DNA from: CAZDYP01 sp964509505
GTDB taxonomy: Bacteria > Chloroflexota > Anaerolineae > JACRMK01
Assembly (NCBI GenBank): GCA_964509505.1
Contig: CAZDYP010000089.1
Location: 1 to 19,941 of the forward strand
Direction: 5' to 3'
Length of the DNA: 19,941 nt
Shown: one piece after another, positions 1 to 6,965 of the stretch
Layout: each line of letters starts with the position of its first letter
How positions within the stretch are numbered: position 1 is the first letter of the stretch
Program-made: the position numbers and the translations under genes
Notes under the pieces: model-generated
What the model was told of the DNA's origin: nothing
What the model saw: the letters and a program-made list of their open reading frames with translations, nothing else
Databases searched by the model: none

Positions 1-1757
1 GCTTCAATCGTGCGATAGGCTTGGCGCACCGCAGCCGCATCGCGCAAATTGAGTTGCACGCCGCCCACATCAGTTTTGTGGGTGATGGTCTCTGAATGCA
101 ATTTGAGCACGATCGGATAGCCGATAGCTGCGGCTGCTTGCGCCGCGTCGGCTTCAGTCGTTGCGATGCGTGTTTCAACAGTGGGGATGCCATACGCCGC
201 GAGCAGTTGCTTCGATTCGTATTCGGTGAGCAGGGTGCGTCCCGCATGGCGGGCGTTGGCGATGAGGCGCTGTGCGTGATCGCGTCGCGGAAAGTCGCCG
301 TCTTGCGGCGGCAGCATCGGCGTCTCGTAGAGGCCGCGCAAATTTTCCGAATAACGCCACATGTGCATGAACATCCGCGCCGCCGTATCGGGATAGCCAA
401 ATGTCGGGATATTGGCGTCGTTGAGAATTTTTTCGCCCGCCTCCACGCTATCGCCGCCCATCCAACTCGCGAGGATGGGCTTGCGATACGTTTGCGCGAA
501 GGGCTTGATGAGCTCGGCGGTTTTTGTCGGGTCGGTCATTGCTTGCGGTGTCAGCACCACCAACAACCCATCGCTGTTCGGATCCTTCGACGCTAGCTCG
601 ACAGCTTGCGCGTAACGCTGTGGGTCGGCGTCGCCGAGAATGTCAACAGGGTTATTGTGACTCCAATGCGGCGGCAACACGTGGTTCAAAGCTTCCAGCG
701 TTTCAGCTGATAAGTCTGCCAAGGCACCGCCGTCGTTGATGAGCGCGTCCGTCGCCAACACACCCGGTCCACCCGCATTCGTAAGAATCGTGAGGCGCGG
801 CCCGCGCGGGCGTGGTTGTTTCGCCAACACTTCCGCCATGTAAAACATTTCTGCAATGCTGTTCACGCGCAACACCCCGCAACGATGAAACGCAGTGTCT
901 AGCACGTCGTCGCTGCCTGCGAGTGAACCCGTGTGTGAAGCGGCCGCTTTCGCCGCCGCTGGCGTGCGCCCGGCTTTGATGACGATGATGGGTTTGTTGA
1001 GCGCAACCTCACGCGCTGCTGACAAGAATGAGCGCGAATCTCCAATCGTCTCCATGTAAATCACGATGCTTTGGGTGTAGGGGTCGTCACCGAGAAAATC
1101 AATGAGATCGCCCCAGCCTACGTCGAGCATCGAGCCCAGCGAAACAAATGCGCTAAAGCCGACGTTCTCACGAAAGCTCCAATCGAGCACGGCGGTGCAT
1201 AATGCGCCGCTTTGACTGATGAACCCAACGCTGCCTTTGCTCGCCATGCCGCTCGCAAACGTCGCATTGAGCGCAGTGAGGGGGCGCATCACGCCGAGAC
1301 AATTGGGGCCGATGACGCGCATCCGTCCGCGCACGGCCTGTTCTAAAATTTGCTGTTCGAGCGCGACGCCCTGCGCGCCGATTTCTTTGAAGCCTGCCGA
1401 AATGATGATCGCGCCCTTCACGCCCAGCTGCGCGCATTCCTTCATCACGTCTGGCACAGTCTGCGCGGGCGTGACGATGATGGCGAGGTCGAGCGGGTCG
1501 GGAATCGCGGTGATGTTTGGATAGGCTTTGATGCCGAGAATGCTGTGATGTTTCGGGTTGACGGGATAGACGGTGCCGCCGAAAGGATTGCTAATCAGAT
1601 TCCAAATGATGGTGCGTCCCACGCTGCCGACGCGGTCGGTCGCGCCGACGACGGCAACCGTCTTGGGTTTGAAGATGGCTTCCAAGGTGTGCCGCTCGTA
1701 GCGCATCACATCGAGCGCCTTATCGGGTTTCACCGTTGGTAGCGTTTCAGTGGTCAT
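1..1757 (-). CDS. Acyl-CoA synthetase (NDP-forming), acetate-CoA ligase type; 3' end beyond window
   Basis: I read this by reverse-translating the minus strand. The reading frame is open from the ATG at 1757 to the window edge, giving 585 residues plus a partial codon. Family role: it interconverts an acyl-CoA, ADP and phosphate with the free acid, CoA and ATP. The order is a CoA-binding Rossmann domain (VAVVGATDRVGSVG near 34-47), a succinyl-CoA-ligase-like part with GPNCLG at 150-155 and SQSGAL near 181, and SHTGSLAGSD at 274-283. H275 in that motif fits the phosphorylated histidine of the alpha subunit. An ATP-grasp domain then begins (HKTDVGGV near 556) and is cut by the edge. The alpha and beta parts are therefore fused. 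Start choice: AAGGAG lies 7 nt upstream of the ATG. Some homologues end in a GNAT acetyltransferase domain (protein acetyltransferase Pat type), and the window cannot decide whether this one does. Confidence 0.93.
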   Translation of the reverse strand, partial: MTTETLPTVKPDKALDVMRYERHTLEAIFKPKTVAVVGATDRVGSVGRTIIWNLISNPFGGTVYPVNPKHHSILGIKAYPNITAIPDPLDLAIIVTPAQTVPDVMKECAQLGVKGAIIISAGFKEIGAQGVALEQQILEQAVRGRMRVIGPNCLGVMRPLTALNATFASGMASKGSVGFISQSGALCTAVLDWSFRENVGFSAFVSLGSMLDVGWGDLIDFLGDDPYTQSIVIYMETIGDSRSFLSAAREVALNKPIIVIKAGRTPAAAKAAASHTGSLAGSDDVLDTAFHRCGVLRVNSIAEMFYMAEVLAKQPRPRGPRLTILTNAGGPGVLATDALINDGGALADLSAETLEALNHVLPPHWSHNNPVDILGDADPQRYAQAVELASKDPNSDGLLVVLTPQAMTDPTKTAELIKPFAQTYRKPILASWMGGDSVEAGEKILNDANIPTFGYPDTAARMFMHMWRYSENLRGLYETPMLPPQDGDFPRRDHAQRLIANARHAGRTLLTEYESKQLLAAYGIPTVETRIATTEADAAQAAAAIGYPIVLKLHSETITHKTDVGGVQLNLRDAAAVRQAYRTIE

Positions 1758-1781
1758 GACGATGCTCCTTCACTTCATAGC

Positions 1782-1836
1782 GGGTAAGTTAAAAACTTGT
1801 CCTACAGCGAGGGGACAAGTTAAAAACTTGCCCTAC
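1782..1836. repeat. Two tandem copies of a GGACAAGTT-type palindrome
   Basis: Copy one (1782-1805) and copy two (1812-1836) share the pattern GGACAAGTT, a three-base AAA loop, AACTTGTCC, then TAC. Each copy carries one or two mismatches in its stem. The same pattern in the other orientation lies at 10404-10424, in another spacer of this window, so this is a dispersed family rather than a local accident. The repeats sit just upstream of the acyl-CoA synthetase start. There is no T-run suited to a terminator. Confidence 0.8.
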
Positions 1837-1959
1837 TTTTGTACGCTTACTCTACTGCAAGTGACACAAATTGAAAAATGATGTCGCACAAATTGCTGAT
1901 GGGTCTAAATCCATCTTGGGATGGATAGCAAATCCACCCCGTATCCAGATATCATGCGA

Positions 1960-1982
1960 GACAAATTGGCAATTTGTCCTAC
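1960..1982. repeat. Palindrome of the same style, GACAAATT arms
   Basis: GACAAATT (1960-1967), loop GGC, and AATTTGTC (1971-1978) form a perfect 8-bp stem followed by CTAC. It shares the GACAA start, three-base loop and TTGTCCTAC end of the 1782-1836 repeats but has a different centre. It therefore looks like a diverged or sibling member of the family. Its right arm overlaps the candidate -35 region of the downstream cluster. Confidence 0.7.
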
Positions 1983-2000
1983 ATGGGCAAGTGTTATAAT
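1973..2000 (+). promoter_or_regulatory. Candidate sigma70-type promoter for the plus-strand cluster
   Basis: A perfect -10 hexamer TATAAT lies at 1995-2000, with TTTGTC at 1973-1978 as a modest -35 and a 16-nt spacer. Transcription would start near 2007, about 84 nt before the ATG at 2091. The -35 element falls inside the right arm of the 1960-1982 palindrome, so the repeat may have supplied part of the promoter. It rests on motif match only. Confidence 0.5.
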
Positions 2001-2090
2001 CAAAGCATCGGCTACGTTATCTCATAGGATGCTCAGGAACAAAACGCTTCACTGCAACGTCTTGGAGTTGATTCGTTTGTGGGAGTGCCT

Positions 2091-4523
2091 ATGTCTTCAA
2101 AACTTCGCACGCGTCTCGCGCTCATGCTCGGTCTGGCGTTATGCGGGTTGGCATCAACTTCGCCGCCGCTTGCGCGTGCGACGCCGTTCGCCGCGCCCGT
2201 ATCGTTGCAAGTCGAGCCACACTTCAGTGGTCATTTCAAGTTCGGTGAATGGCTGCCGTTGCGTGTCATAGTCAGCAACGATGGCGCCGCTGTGCGCGCC
2301 GAACTGCGCGCCGATTCCACACAAGCAGGCAGCCAATCTACGCACATCGTCCCCGTCGAATTGCCGACGGGCGCGCGCAAGCGCCTCACACTCTACGTGC
2401 TGCCGTCTTCGTTCGCGCGCGAAGTGCGTGTGCGTTTGCTGAATGGCGACCATGAATTGGCCATGCAGCTGGTGTCGGTCAGCGTTGAGCGCAACATCAA
2501 CTATCTCATCGGCGTCGTCGCGCCCCGCTTCGAGCCATTCGCTGCTTTGTCCAGCGTGACCTTGAAGCCCTCCGCCGTCAACGAACCGCAAGGCAAATTT
2601 ACGAGCGGCATGCGTCCCGTGCGGATACTGCCCGCGCCACTCGCCGATCTGCCTGAACGCGTGGAAGGGTTGCGCATGTTGGATGCGCTCATCATCGCGG
2701 GCGTGGACACCAGCGAACTCACAGTGGAACAACAGCGCGCCCTACAAGCGTGGGTCGAGCAAGGTGGGCGTTTGATCATCGGTGGCGGTGCGAGCGCGGC
2801 GCGCACCTTAGCGGGGTTGCCCGATGAACTGGTGAAAGATTTTCGCATCGCGCGCGAAGCCGTCGAGCTCTCTGCGTTGGGCGCGTTGTCTGCCTTTACA
2901 GGCCAAGATGTGCGAGTGGCGGGCCCATTCGTCGTGACGTGGCCCACAGGCGGTCGCGCGCTCATTGAACAAGCAGGACGCGCCTTGCTCAGCGAGCAGC
3001 GCATTGGCGAGGGCTATGTCAACTTCGCCGCGCTCGATGTGTCCGCCAGTCCATTTGATGCGTGGGCAGGCACCGCACGCTTTTGGGAAAAAGTGCTGAC
3101 CCCAGGCTCAACGTATCCGAATGTGCCGCCCGATGTTTCGCCGCGCATGATGCGCGCTAACTCGTTGGCGTATGCGCTGCAAAATTTGCCCGTCCTTGAA
3201 CTGCCTTCGATCAATTGGCTGATGGTCTTGCTCTGTGTCTATATCGCGCTGATCGGTCCCATCAATTACTTGGTCTTGCGACGATTGAAGCGACTCGCGT
3301 GGGGTTGGCTGACGATTCCTACGCTAACGATGTTGTTCTCAGTGGGCGCGTTTGCGTTTGCCTACGGCACACGCGGCGGTGAAGTCATCGTCAACCAACT
3401 ATCCATCCTCACGCTCGGCTCGCGCGCAACCTCGTCCATGCAAACCTATGTCGGTGTCTTCTCGCCTGAGCGCACGTCGTACACGCTCAACGTGTCGGGA
3501 CGTGCGCTGATTGCGCCGTTGACGGTCGAAGGCGCTCCATTTGGACGTGGCGGGATGCCTCTCGCGTTAGGCGCAGAGTTGGTGCAAGGCGAGCCAGCGC
3601 AAGTACGCGGTGTGCAAGTGGATCAATGGGCGATGCAAGGCTTTCAAACAGAATCGCTTGTCCCCGATGGTTGGCGCATCGAATCGAACCTGACATTTGA
3701 GGGCGACCGTGTGCGTGGCACGCTCGTCAATCGCATGGGCGAAACGCTCATGGGCGTCGTGTTGGTCAACGGTAACCGCTACGTCAAGCTGAACGAGCTG
3801 CTGCCCAATCAAACGATGACACTCGATCACGTCATGAGCACGGCGGCGTTCAGCTCGTTCCCCTATTACCTCTACGAAGATGATTTTCGCAATGCGGGAC
3901 CGACGGGGATGCCATCACGCGAGGCGCAAGTGCGACAACAACTGCTGAATAGCTATTATCAAAGTTATAGTGGGCCCCCGCAGCCGCCCACGCGCCCGAC
4001 GCTCGTGGGTTGGCTGAAGACAAGCCCGCTTGCGGTACAGGTCGTCGGCGCGCGTTGGACGACGCAACAAATGAGTATGGTGGTCGCCGCGTTAAATGCA
4101 CACTATGCTGCAGGCGCGTTGCGGCTCAATGCAGGCAGCTTGGCGGTGCGGATGGTTGAAATCACGGGCGACGTGGGGCCATGCGGCGCGGCGCAACATC
4201 TGTACATCAACCACGGTGCGGCGACGTTGGAATATCAGATGCCTGATGAGTTGAGAAGCCTGCGTGTCACGAAATTGTCGGTTGTCGTGCAAACCGATGC
4301 GGCGCGCGTCGCGCCGCTCGACCACACGATCAAGCTAGAGCTCGCCGACCGCAATGGTGCGTGGGTCAAGCTTGACGAACCGCGCAATGGGCGCATCGAG
4401 TTGAAGGAGCCCGCGCGCTTCGTCTCGCCTGAAGGCGTCGTGCGTTTGCGGTTGGATAGCATGTTCGGCGTATCGCATGGATGTGTGATGTATGATTTGG
4501 ATGTTGAGGGGGAGTTGAACTGA
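2091..4523 (+). CDS. Exported membrane protein with GATase-like domain, unnamed family
   Basis: I chose the ATG at 2091 (810 residues) because GGGAG sits 5 nt upstream. A GTG at 2079 in the same frame would add four residues. The N-terminus is a signal peptide or anchor (basic start, hydrophobic stretch to about residue 27). A domain near 190-245 has the pattern AGVDTSELT, ALQAWVEQGG, RLIIGGG, typical of the glutamine-amidotransferase-like fold found in BatA-related envelope proteins. No catalytic triad is apparent. Two membrane segments lie near 376-400 and 408-428, with IGPINYLVLRRLKRLAW between them. About 380 residues follow and are probably extracytoplasmic beta-rich domains. It precedes an ABC ATPase and permease, which suggests an accessory part of that exporter. 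I do not recognise a named family, and the function is inferred from context only. Confidence 0.85.
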   Translation: MSSKLRTRLALMLGLALCGLASTSPPLARATPFAAPVSLQVEPHFSGHFKFGEWLPLRVIVSNDGAAVRAELRADSTQAGSQSTHIVPVELPTGARKRLTLYVLPSSFAREVRVRLLNGDHELAMQLVSVSVERNINYLIGVVAPRFEPFAALSSVTLKPSAVNEPQGKFTSGMRPVRILPAPLADLPERVEGLRMLDALIIAGVDTSELTVEQQRALQAWVEQGGRLIIGGGASAARTLAGLPDELVKDFRIAREAVELSALGALSAFTGQDVRVAGPFVVTWPTGGRALIEQAGRALLSEQRIGEGYVNFAALDVSASPFDAWAGTARFWEKVLTPGSTYPNVPPDVSPRMMRANSLAYALQNLPVLELPSINWLMVLLCVYIALIGPINYLVLRRLKRLAWGWLTIPTLTMLFSVGAFAFAYGTRGGEVIVNQLSILTLGSRATSSMQTYVGVFSPERTSYTLNVSGRALIAPLTVEGAPFGRGGMPLALGAELVQGEPAQVRGVQVDQWAMQGFQTESLVPDGWRIESNLTFEGDRVRGTLVNRMGETLMGVVLVNGNRYVKLNELLPNQTMTLDHVMSTAAFSSFPYYLYEDDFRNAGPTGMPSREAQVRQQLLNSYYQSYSGPPQPPTRPTLVGWLKTSPLAVQVVGARWTTQQMSMVVAALNAHYAAGALRLNAGSLAVRMVEITGDVGPCGAAQHLYINHGAATLEYQMPDELRSLRVTKLSVVVQTDAARVAPLDHTIKLELADRNGAWVKLDEPRNGRIELKEPARFVSPEGVVRLRLDSMFGVSHGCVMYDLDVEGELN

Positions 4524-4557
4524 TGAAACATCGAGTGTGGAGCGTAGAGCGCGCGGT

Positions 4558-4609
4558 GTGAAACGTGATGCGTGAAGCAGTTCATCGCGTTTCCCGCATC
4601 GCGTTTCAC
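4558..4609 (+). repeat. Long hairpin in the spacer before the ABC ATPase
   Basis: GTGAAACGTGATGCG (4558-4572) pairs with CGCATCGCGTTTCAC (4595-4609) over 15 positions with a single G-U wobble. The loop contains a small nested stem, TGAA with TTCA. There is no T-run, so it is not a standard intrinsic terminator. It occupies most of the 102-nt spacer and could stabilise or attenuate the mRNA. Similar GTGAAGCGTGAAGC words end the MoxR gene near 10300. Confidence 0.65.
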
Positions 4610-4625
4610 GTTAGGTGGAGATTGA

Positions 4626-5612
4626 ATGTCAGAGCATGGAAACGGCGCATACGCCATCGAAACCCATAACCTGAGCAAACGCTACGGGCGCATGGTCGCC
4701 GTGCATCAGCTGAATTTGCGGGTGACGCGCGGCGCGTTGTTCGGTTTCATCGGGCCGAACGGCGCAGGCAAGACGACGACGTTGCGGATGCTCGCGGGTT
4801 TGCTCGAACCATCGTCGGGCGAGGTGTGGGTCGCGGAGCGGCGCATTGACAAAGACACGCGCACTGCGCGCAAACTCATCGGCTACATGCCAGACTTCTT
4901 CGGCGTCTATGACAGCATGTTGGTCTGGGAATATCTCGACTTCTTTGCGCGCTGCTATCAATTACCTGCCAAGAAACGTCACACGATGGTCGGCGAGCTG
5001 TTGGAGCTCGTGAATCTTGCCGACAAGCGCGACGCCAACGTGCAAGCGTTGTCGCGCGGCATGCAACAACGCTTGTGCCTTGCTCATGCGCTGGTGCATG
5101 ACCCACAGATTTTGCTGCTCGACGAGCCTGCGTCGGGACTCGATCCGCGCGCGCGGATCGAGATGCGCGAACTGTTGAAGGAGCTGGCGACGATGGGCAA
5201 GACGGTTATCGTCAGCTCACACATCCTTGCAGAATTGGCAGAGATGTGCACGCAAGTCGGCATCATCGAAAAAGGACAGCTGATTGCGTGCGGTCCGCTC
5301 GCCGCGATTCGTCGTCAATTGCAAGCGAATCGTATTGTGCGCGTCCGCTTTCTCGCCGACGCGACGACGGCGTTGGCGCACATGCGTGAATGCGCGCCGC
5401 AAGGCGCCGGCGACCCGCGCGCGCTACCTGATGTTGGGCATCACGGCACAATTGTTGAGCTGCCGATGGACGGCGACGACTATGCGGCGGCGGCGTTGTT
5501 GGCGCGACTCGTGGGGCGCGGCGCGCAGATTGCCGACTTCCGCGAAGCGGGTAACGCGCTCGAAGAGTTGTTCTTGCAACTGACGACGCCATCAGAGGAA
5601 GGCAAGGCGTGA
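4626..5612 (+). CDS. ABC transporter ATP-binding protein
   Basis: This 328-residue protein is the cytoplasmic ATPase of an ABC exporter. Walker A is GPNGAGKTT at 43-51, the signature is LSRGMQQ, Walker B is LLLDEPASGLDP, and the H-loop is SSHI. All are intact. The MPDFFGVYDSMLVWEYLDFF stretch is the Q-loop region. M-P-D replaces the usual residues, as in DrrA/CcmA-type ABC-2 ATPases. After the nucleotide-binding domain there is a C-terminal extension of roughly 100 residues, typical of ABC-2 ATPases. AGGTGGAG lies 5 nt before the ATG. Its partner is the permease at 5828, about 215 nt downstream. The substrate cannot be told from sequence. Confidence 0.95.
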   Translation: MSEHGNGAYAIETHNLSKRYGRMVAVHQLNLRVTRGALFGFIGPNGAGKTTTLRMLAGLLEPSSGEVWVAERRIDKDTRTARKLIGYMPDFFGVYDSMLVWEYLDFFARCYQLPAKKRHTMVGELLELVNLADKRDANVQALSRGMQQRLCLAHALVHDPQILLLDEPASGLDPRARIEMRELLKELATMGKTVIVSSHILAELAEMCTQVGIIEKGQLIACGPLAAIRRQLQANRIVRVRFLADATTALAHMRECAPQGAGDPRALPDVGHHGTIVELPMDGDDYAAAALLARLVGRGAQIADFREAGNALEELFLQLTTPSEEGKA

Positions 5613-5660
5613 CAATACAAAACCATTTCGCTCATGCGCAGTCATGGCGCGGGGTGAGGC

Positions 5661-5682
5661 GACGGCGTTCTCTAACGCCGTC
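5661..5682. repeat. Perfect 9-bp hairpin GACGGCGTT
   Basis: GACGGCGTT (5661-5669), a CTCT loop, and AACGCCGTC (5674-5682) form a perfect stem. It is the first of two repeat-like elements in the spacer between the ABC ATPase and its permease. There is no T-run, so it is probably a dispersed palindromic repeat rather than a terminator. Confidence 0.7.
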
Positions 5683-5741
5683 TGCGCACCAGCGCGCGCC
5701 CTCCGCACAGACGCACCTTTCCTTGACATGCGCGAACCCTT

Positions 5742-5813
5742 TTCAACACAAAGCCGCGAAGGCTCCCATTTTTTCTTCGTGTTCTTCGGGAATCTTCGTG
5801 ACTTGGCGTTGAA
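5742..5813. repeat. Inverted repeat of 72 nt with 20-nt arms
   Basis: The left arm TTCAACACAAAGCCGCGAAG (5742-5761) and the inverse of the right arm (5794-5813) agree at 16 of 20 positions. The centre holds a T-run and CTTCGTGTTCTTCGGGAA words. AAGAACACGAAG-type spacer repeats are common in Chloroflexota and several other phyla, from my general knowledge. The element ends 14 nt before the permease ATG. A short open frame covering this spacer (5609-5812) is explained by the repeats and is not called. Confidence 0.7.
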
Positions 5814-5827
5814 CGAGTGATCGAACT

Positions 5828-6949
5828 ATGAAGCTACAACTTGCGCTAAATCCTGTCTTGGTCAAAGAATTGCGTGGACGTATGCGCGGCGCGCGCGCTT
5901 ACGTCTTCCTCACGGTAACGTTGTTGTTGCTGGGCGGCGTCAGCTATGGGCTGTATCGCTTGGTGTTGGCGCTCTATTCGCCGTCATTGGGTGGCGGGCC
6001 CGGCAATGCCAGCACGATGGGGCCCCTCATTGGGCAATGCGTGTTCGTCGGCGTCGTGTTCTTGGCATTGGCGCTCATCTGCGCTGTCGTGCCAGCGCTC
6101 ACCGCTAGCGCCATCAGCAGCGAGCACGAGCGCAAGACGTTCGACCTGCTCATCGCTACACCCTTGCGCCCTGCCTCCATTTTGTTTGGCAAACTCATCG
6201 CGGCGTTGTCGTATGTCTTCTTGATTTTGCTGGCGGCTGTTCCACTGGTAAGCGTCTCGTTTGTGTTTGGGGGCGTGCCATTGAACGACATGCTGCAAGC
6301 GTTGTTGCTCTTGTTGGGTTTCGCATTGACCTACAGTGTCATCGGCTTGTTCTTTTCGTCATGGTTTCGCCGCACGACGCCTGCTGTCGCCGCGAGCTAT
6401 TTGGTCGTTCTGCTGTTCACGTTTATCACAGGGTTCATCTATATTGTCACGGCTGCCATACAGCGCAATCAGCCACCCGCGTGGCTGTTGATTTTGAACC
6501 CATTCAGCGCGTTGGCTTCTGCGTTGGTCACACCGCCCACAATCGGCGGGTTCAGCAGTCCACTCCCGACGATGCAGTTGTTGTGGTTCATTGCGGGGGG
6601 CCGTCTCGATGTCTTCTCAACGCAGCTCAGAGTGCCCACCCCATTGTGGTATTACACGGTGAGCTGTTATGGGTGGCTAACGATTTTGTTGTATTTGCTC
6701 AGCGCACAATTGGTCAAACCTGTGGGACGTTTTCGCGTGCGTTCATGGGCGTGGCTGTTCATCGGCTTGTTCTTGCTCGCATCGCTCATCGCCGCGCCGT
6801 TCGTCTATGCGCGGTTGGAGCAAGAGGCGAAGCTGTTAGCGACGCCGACACCTGCGCCACTGGTTGCGCCTGCACGCGTTGTGCCGCCGCCACCTCTTAT
6901 GCCAACGTCAACCCCAACCCCATCGCCGCCCCCGACAAAAGCGCCGTAA
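5828..6949 (+). CDS. ABC-2 type permease
   Basis: This 373-residue integral membrane protein is the transmembrane partner of the ATPase at 4626. Predicted membrane segments lie near 24-45, 70-92, 125-147, 157-177, 188-210, 273-295 and 304-327. The conserved cytoplasmic stretch ISSEHERKTFDLLIATPLRP (96-115), followed by ILFGK, is the hallmark of ABC-2 permeases. In these proteins a gate-coupling helix contacts the ATPase. The last 35 residues form a Pro/Thr-rich tail (TPTPAPLVAPARVVPPPPL and onward) after the final helix. Such a tail is not needed for ABC-2 function and may be a flexible linker or interaction arm. The ribosome-binding site is weak (GAG at 5814). The next gene follows 16 nt after the stop. 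Confidence 0.92.
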   Translation: MKLQLALNPVLVKELRGRMRGARAYVFLTVTLLLLGGVSYGLYRLVLALYSPSLGGGPGNASTMGPLIGQCVFVGVVFLALALICAVVPALTASAISSEHERKTFDLLIATPLRPASILFGKLIAALSYVFLILLAAVPLVSVSFVFGGVPLNDMLQALLLLLGFALTYSVIGLFFSSWFRRTTPAVAASYLVVLLFTFITGFIYIVTAAIQRNQPPAWLLILNPFSALASALVTPPTIGGFSSPLPTMQLLWFIAGGRLDVFSTQLRVPTPLWYYTVSCYGWLTILLYLLSAQLVKPVGRFRVRSWAWLFIGLFLLASLIAAPFVYARLEQEAKLLATPTPAPLVAPARVVPPPPLMPTSTPTPSPPPTKAP

Positions 6950-6965
6950 CCTCTGGAAGGGAACT

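Larger units (their letters stand above)
1758..2090. other. Divergent spacer of 333 nt
   Basis: This spacer separates the minus-strand acyl-CoA synthetase from the plus-strand cluster. It holds two copies of a GGACAAGTT palindrome (1782-1836), a related palindrome at 1960-1982 and a candidate plus-strand promoter ending at 2000. A loose direct repeat of ATCCA words lies near 1908-1936. I see no convincing small gene. An open frame starting at 1921 runs over the real gene in another frame and has no family-like sequence. Confidence 0.6.

Noticed and set aside
1921..2271. A 116-codon frame across the cluster promoter
   Set aside because: It runs through a perfect TATAAT and the real start region of the 810-residue protein, and becomes Arg-rich once inside that gene.
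5609..5812. A 67-codon frame between the ABC ATPase and permease
   Set aside because: Its span is accounted for by a hairpin and an inverted repeat, and the peptide shows no family pattern.
6864..6965. Upstream extension of the coiled-coil gene
   Set aside because: It overlaps the permease in another frame and codes basic, Cys-rich sequence. GGAAGGGA directly precedes the ATG at 6966.
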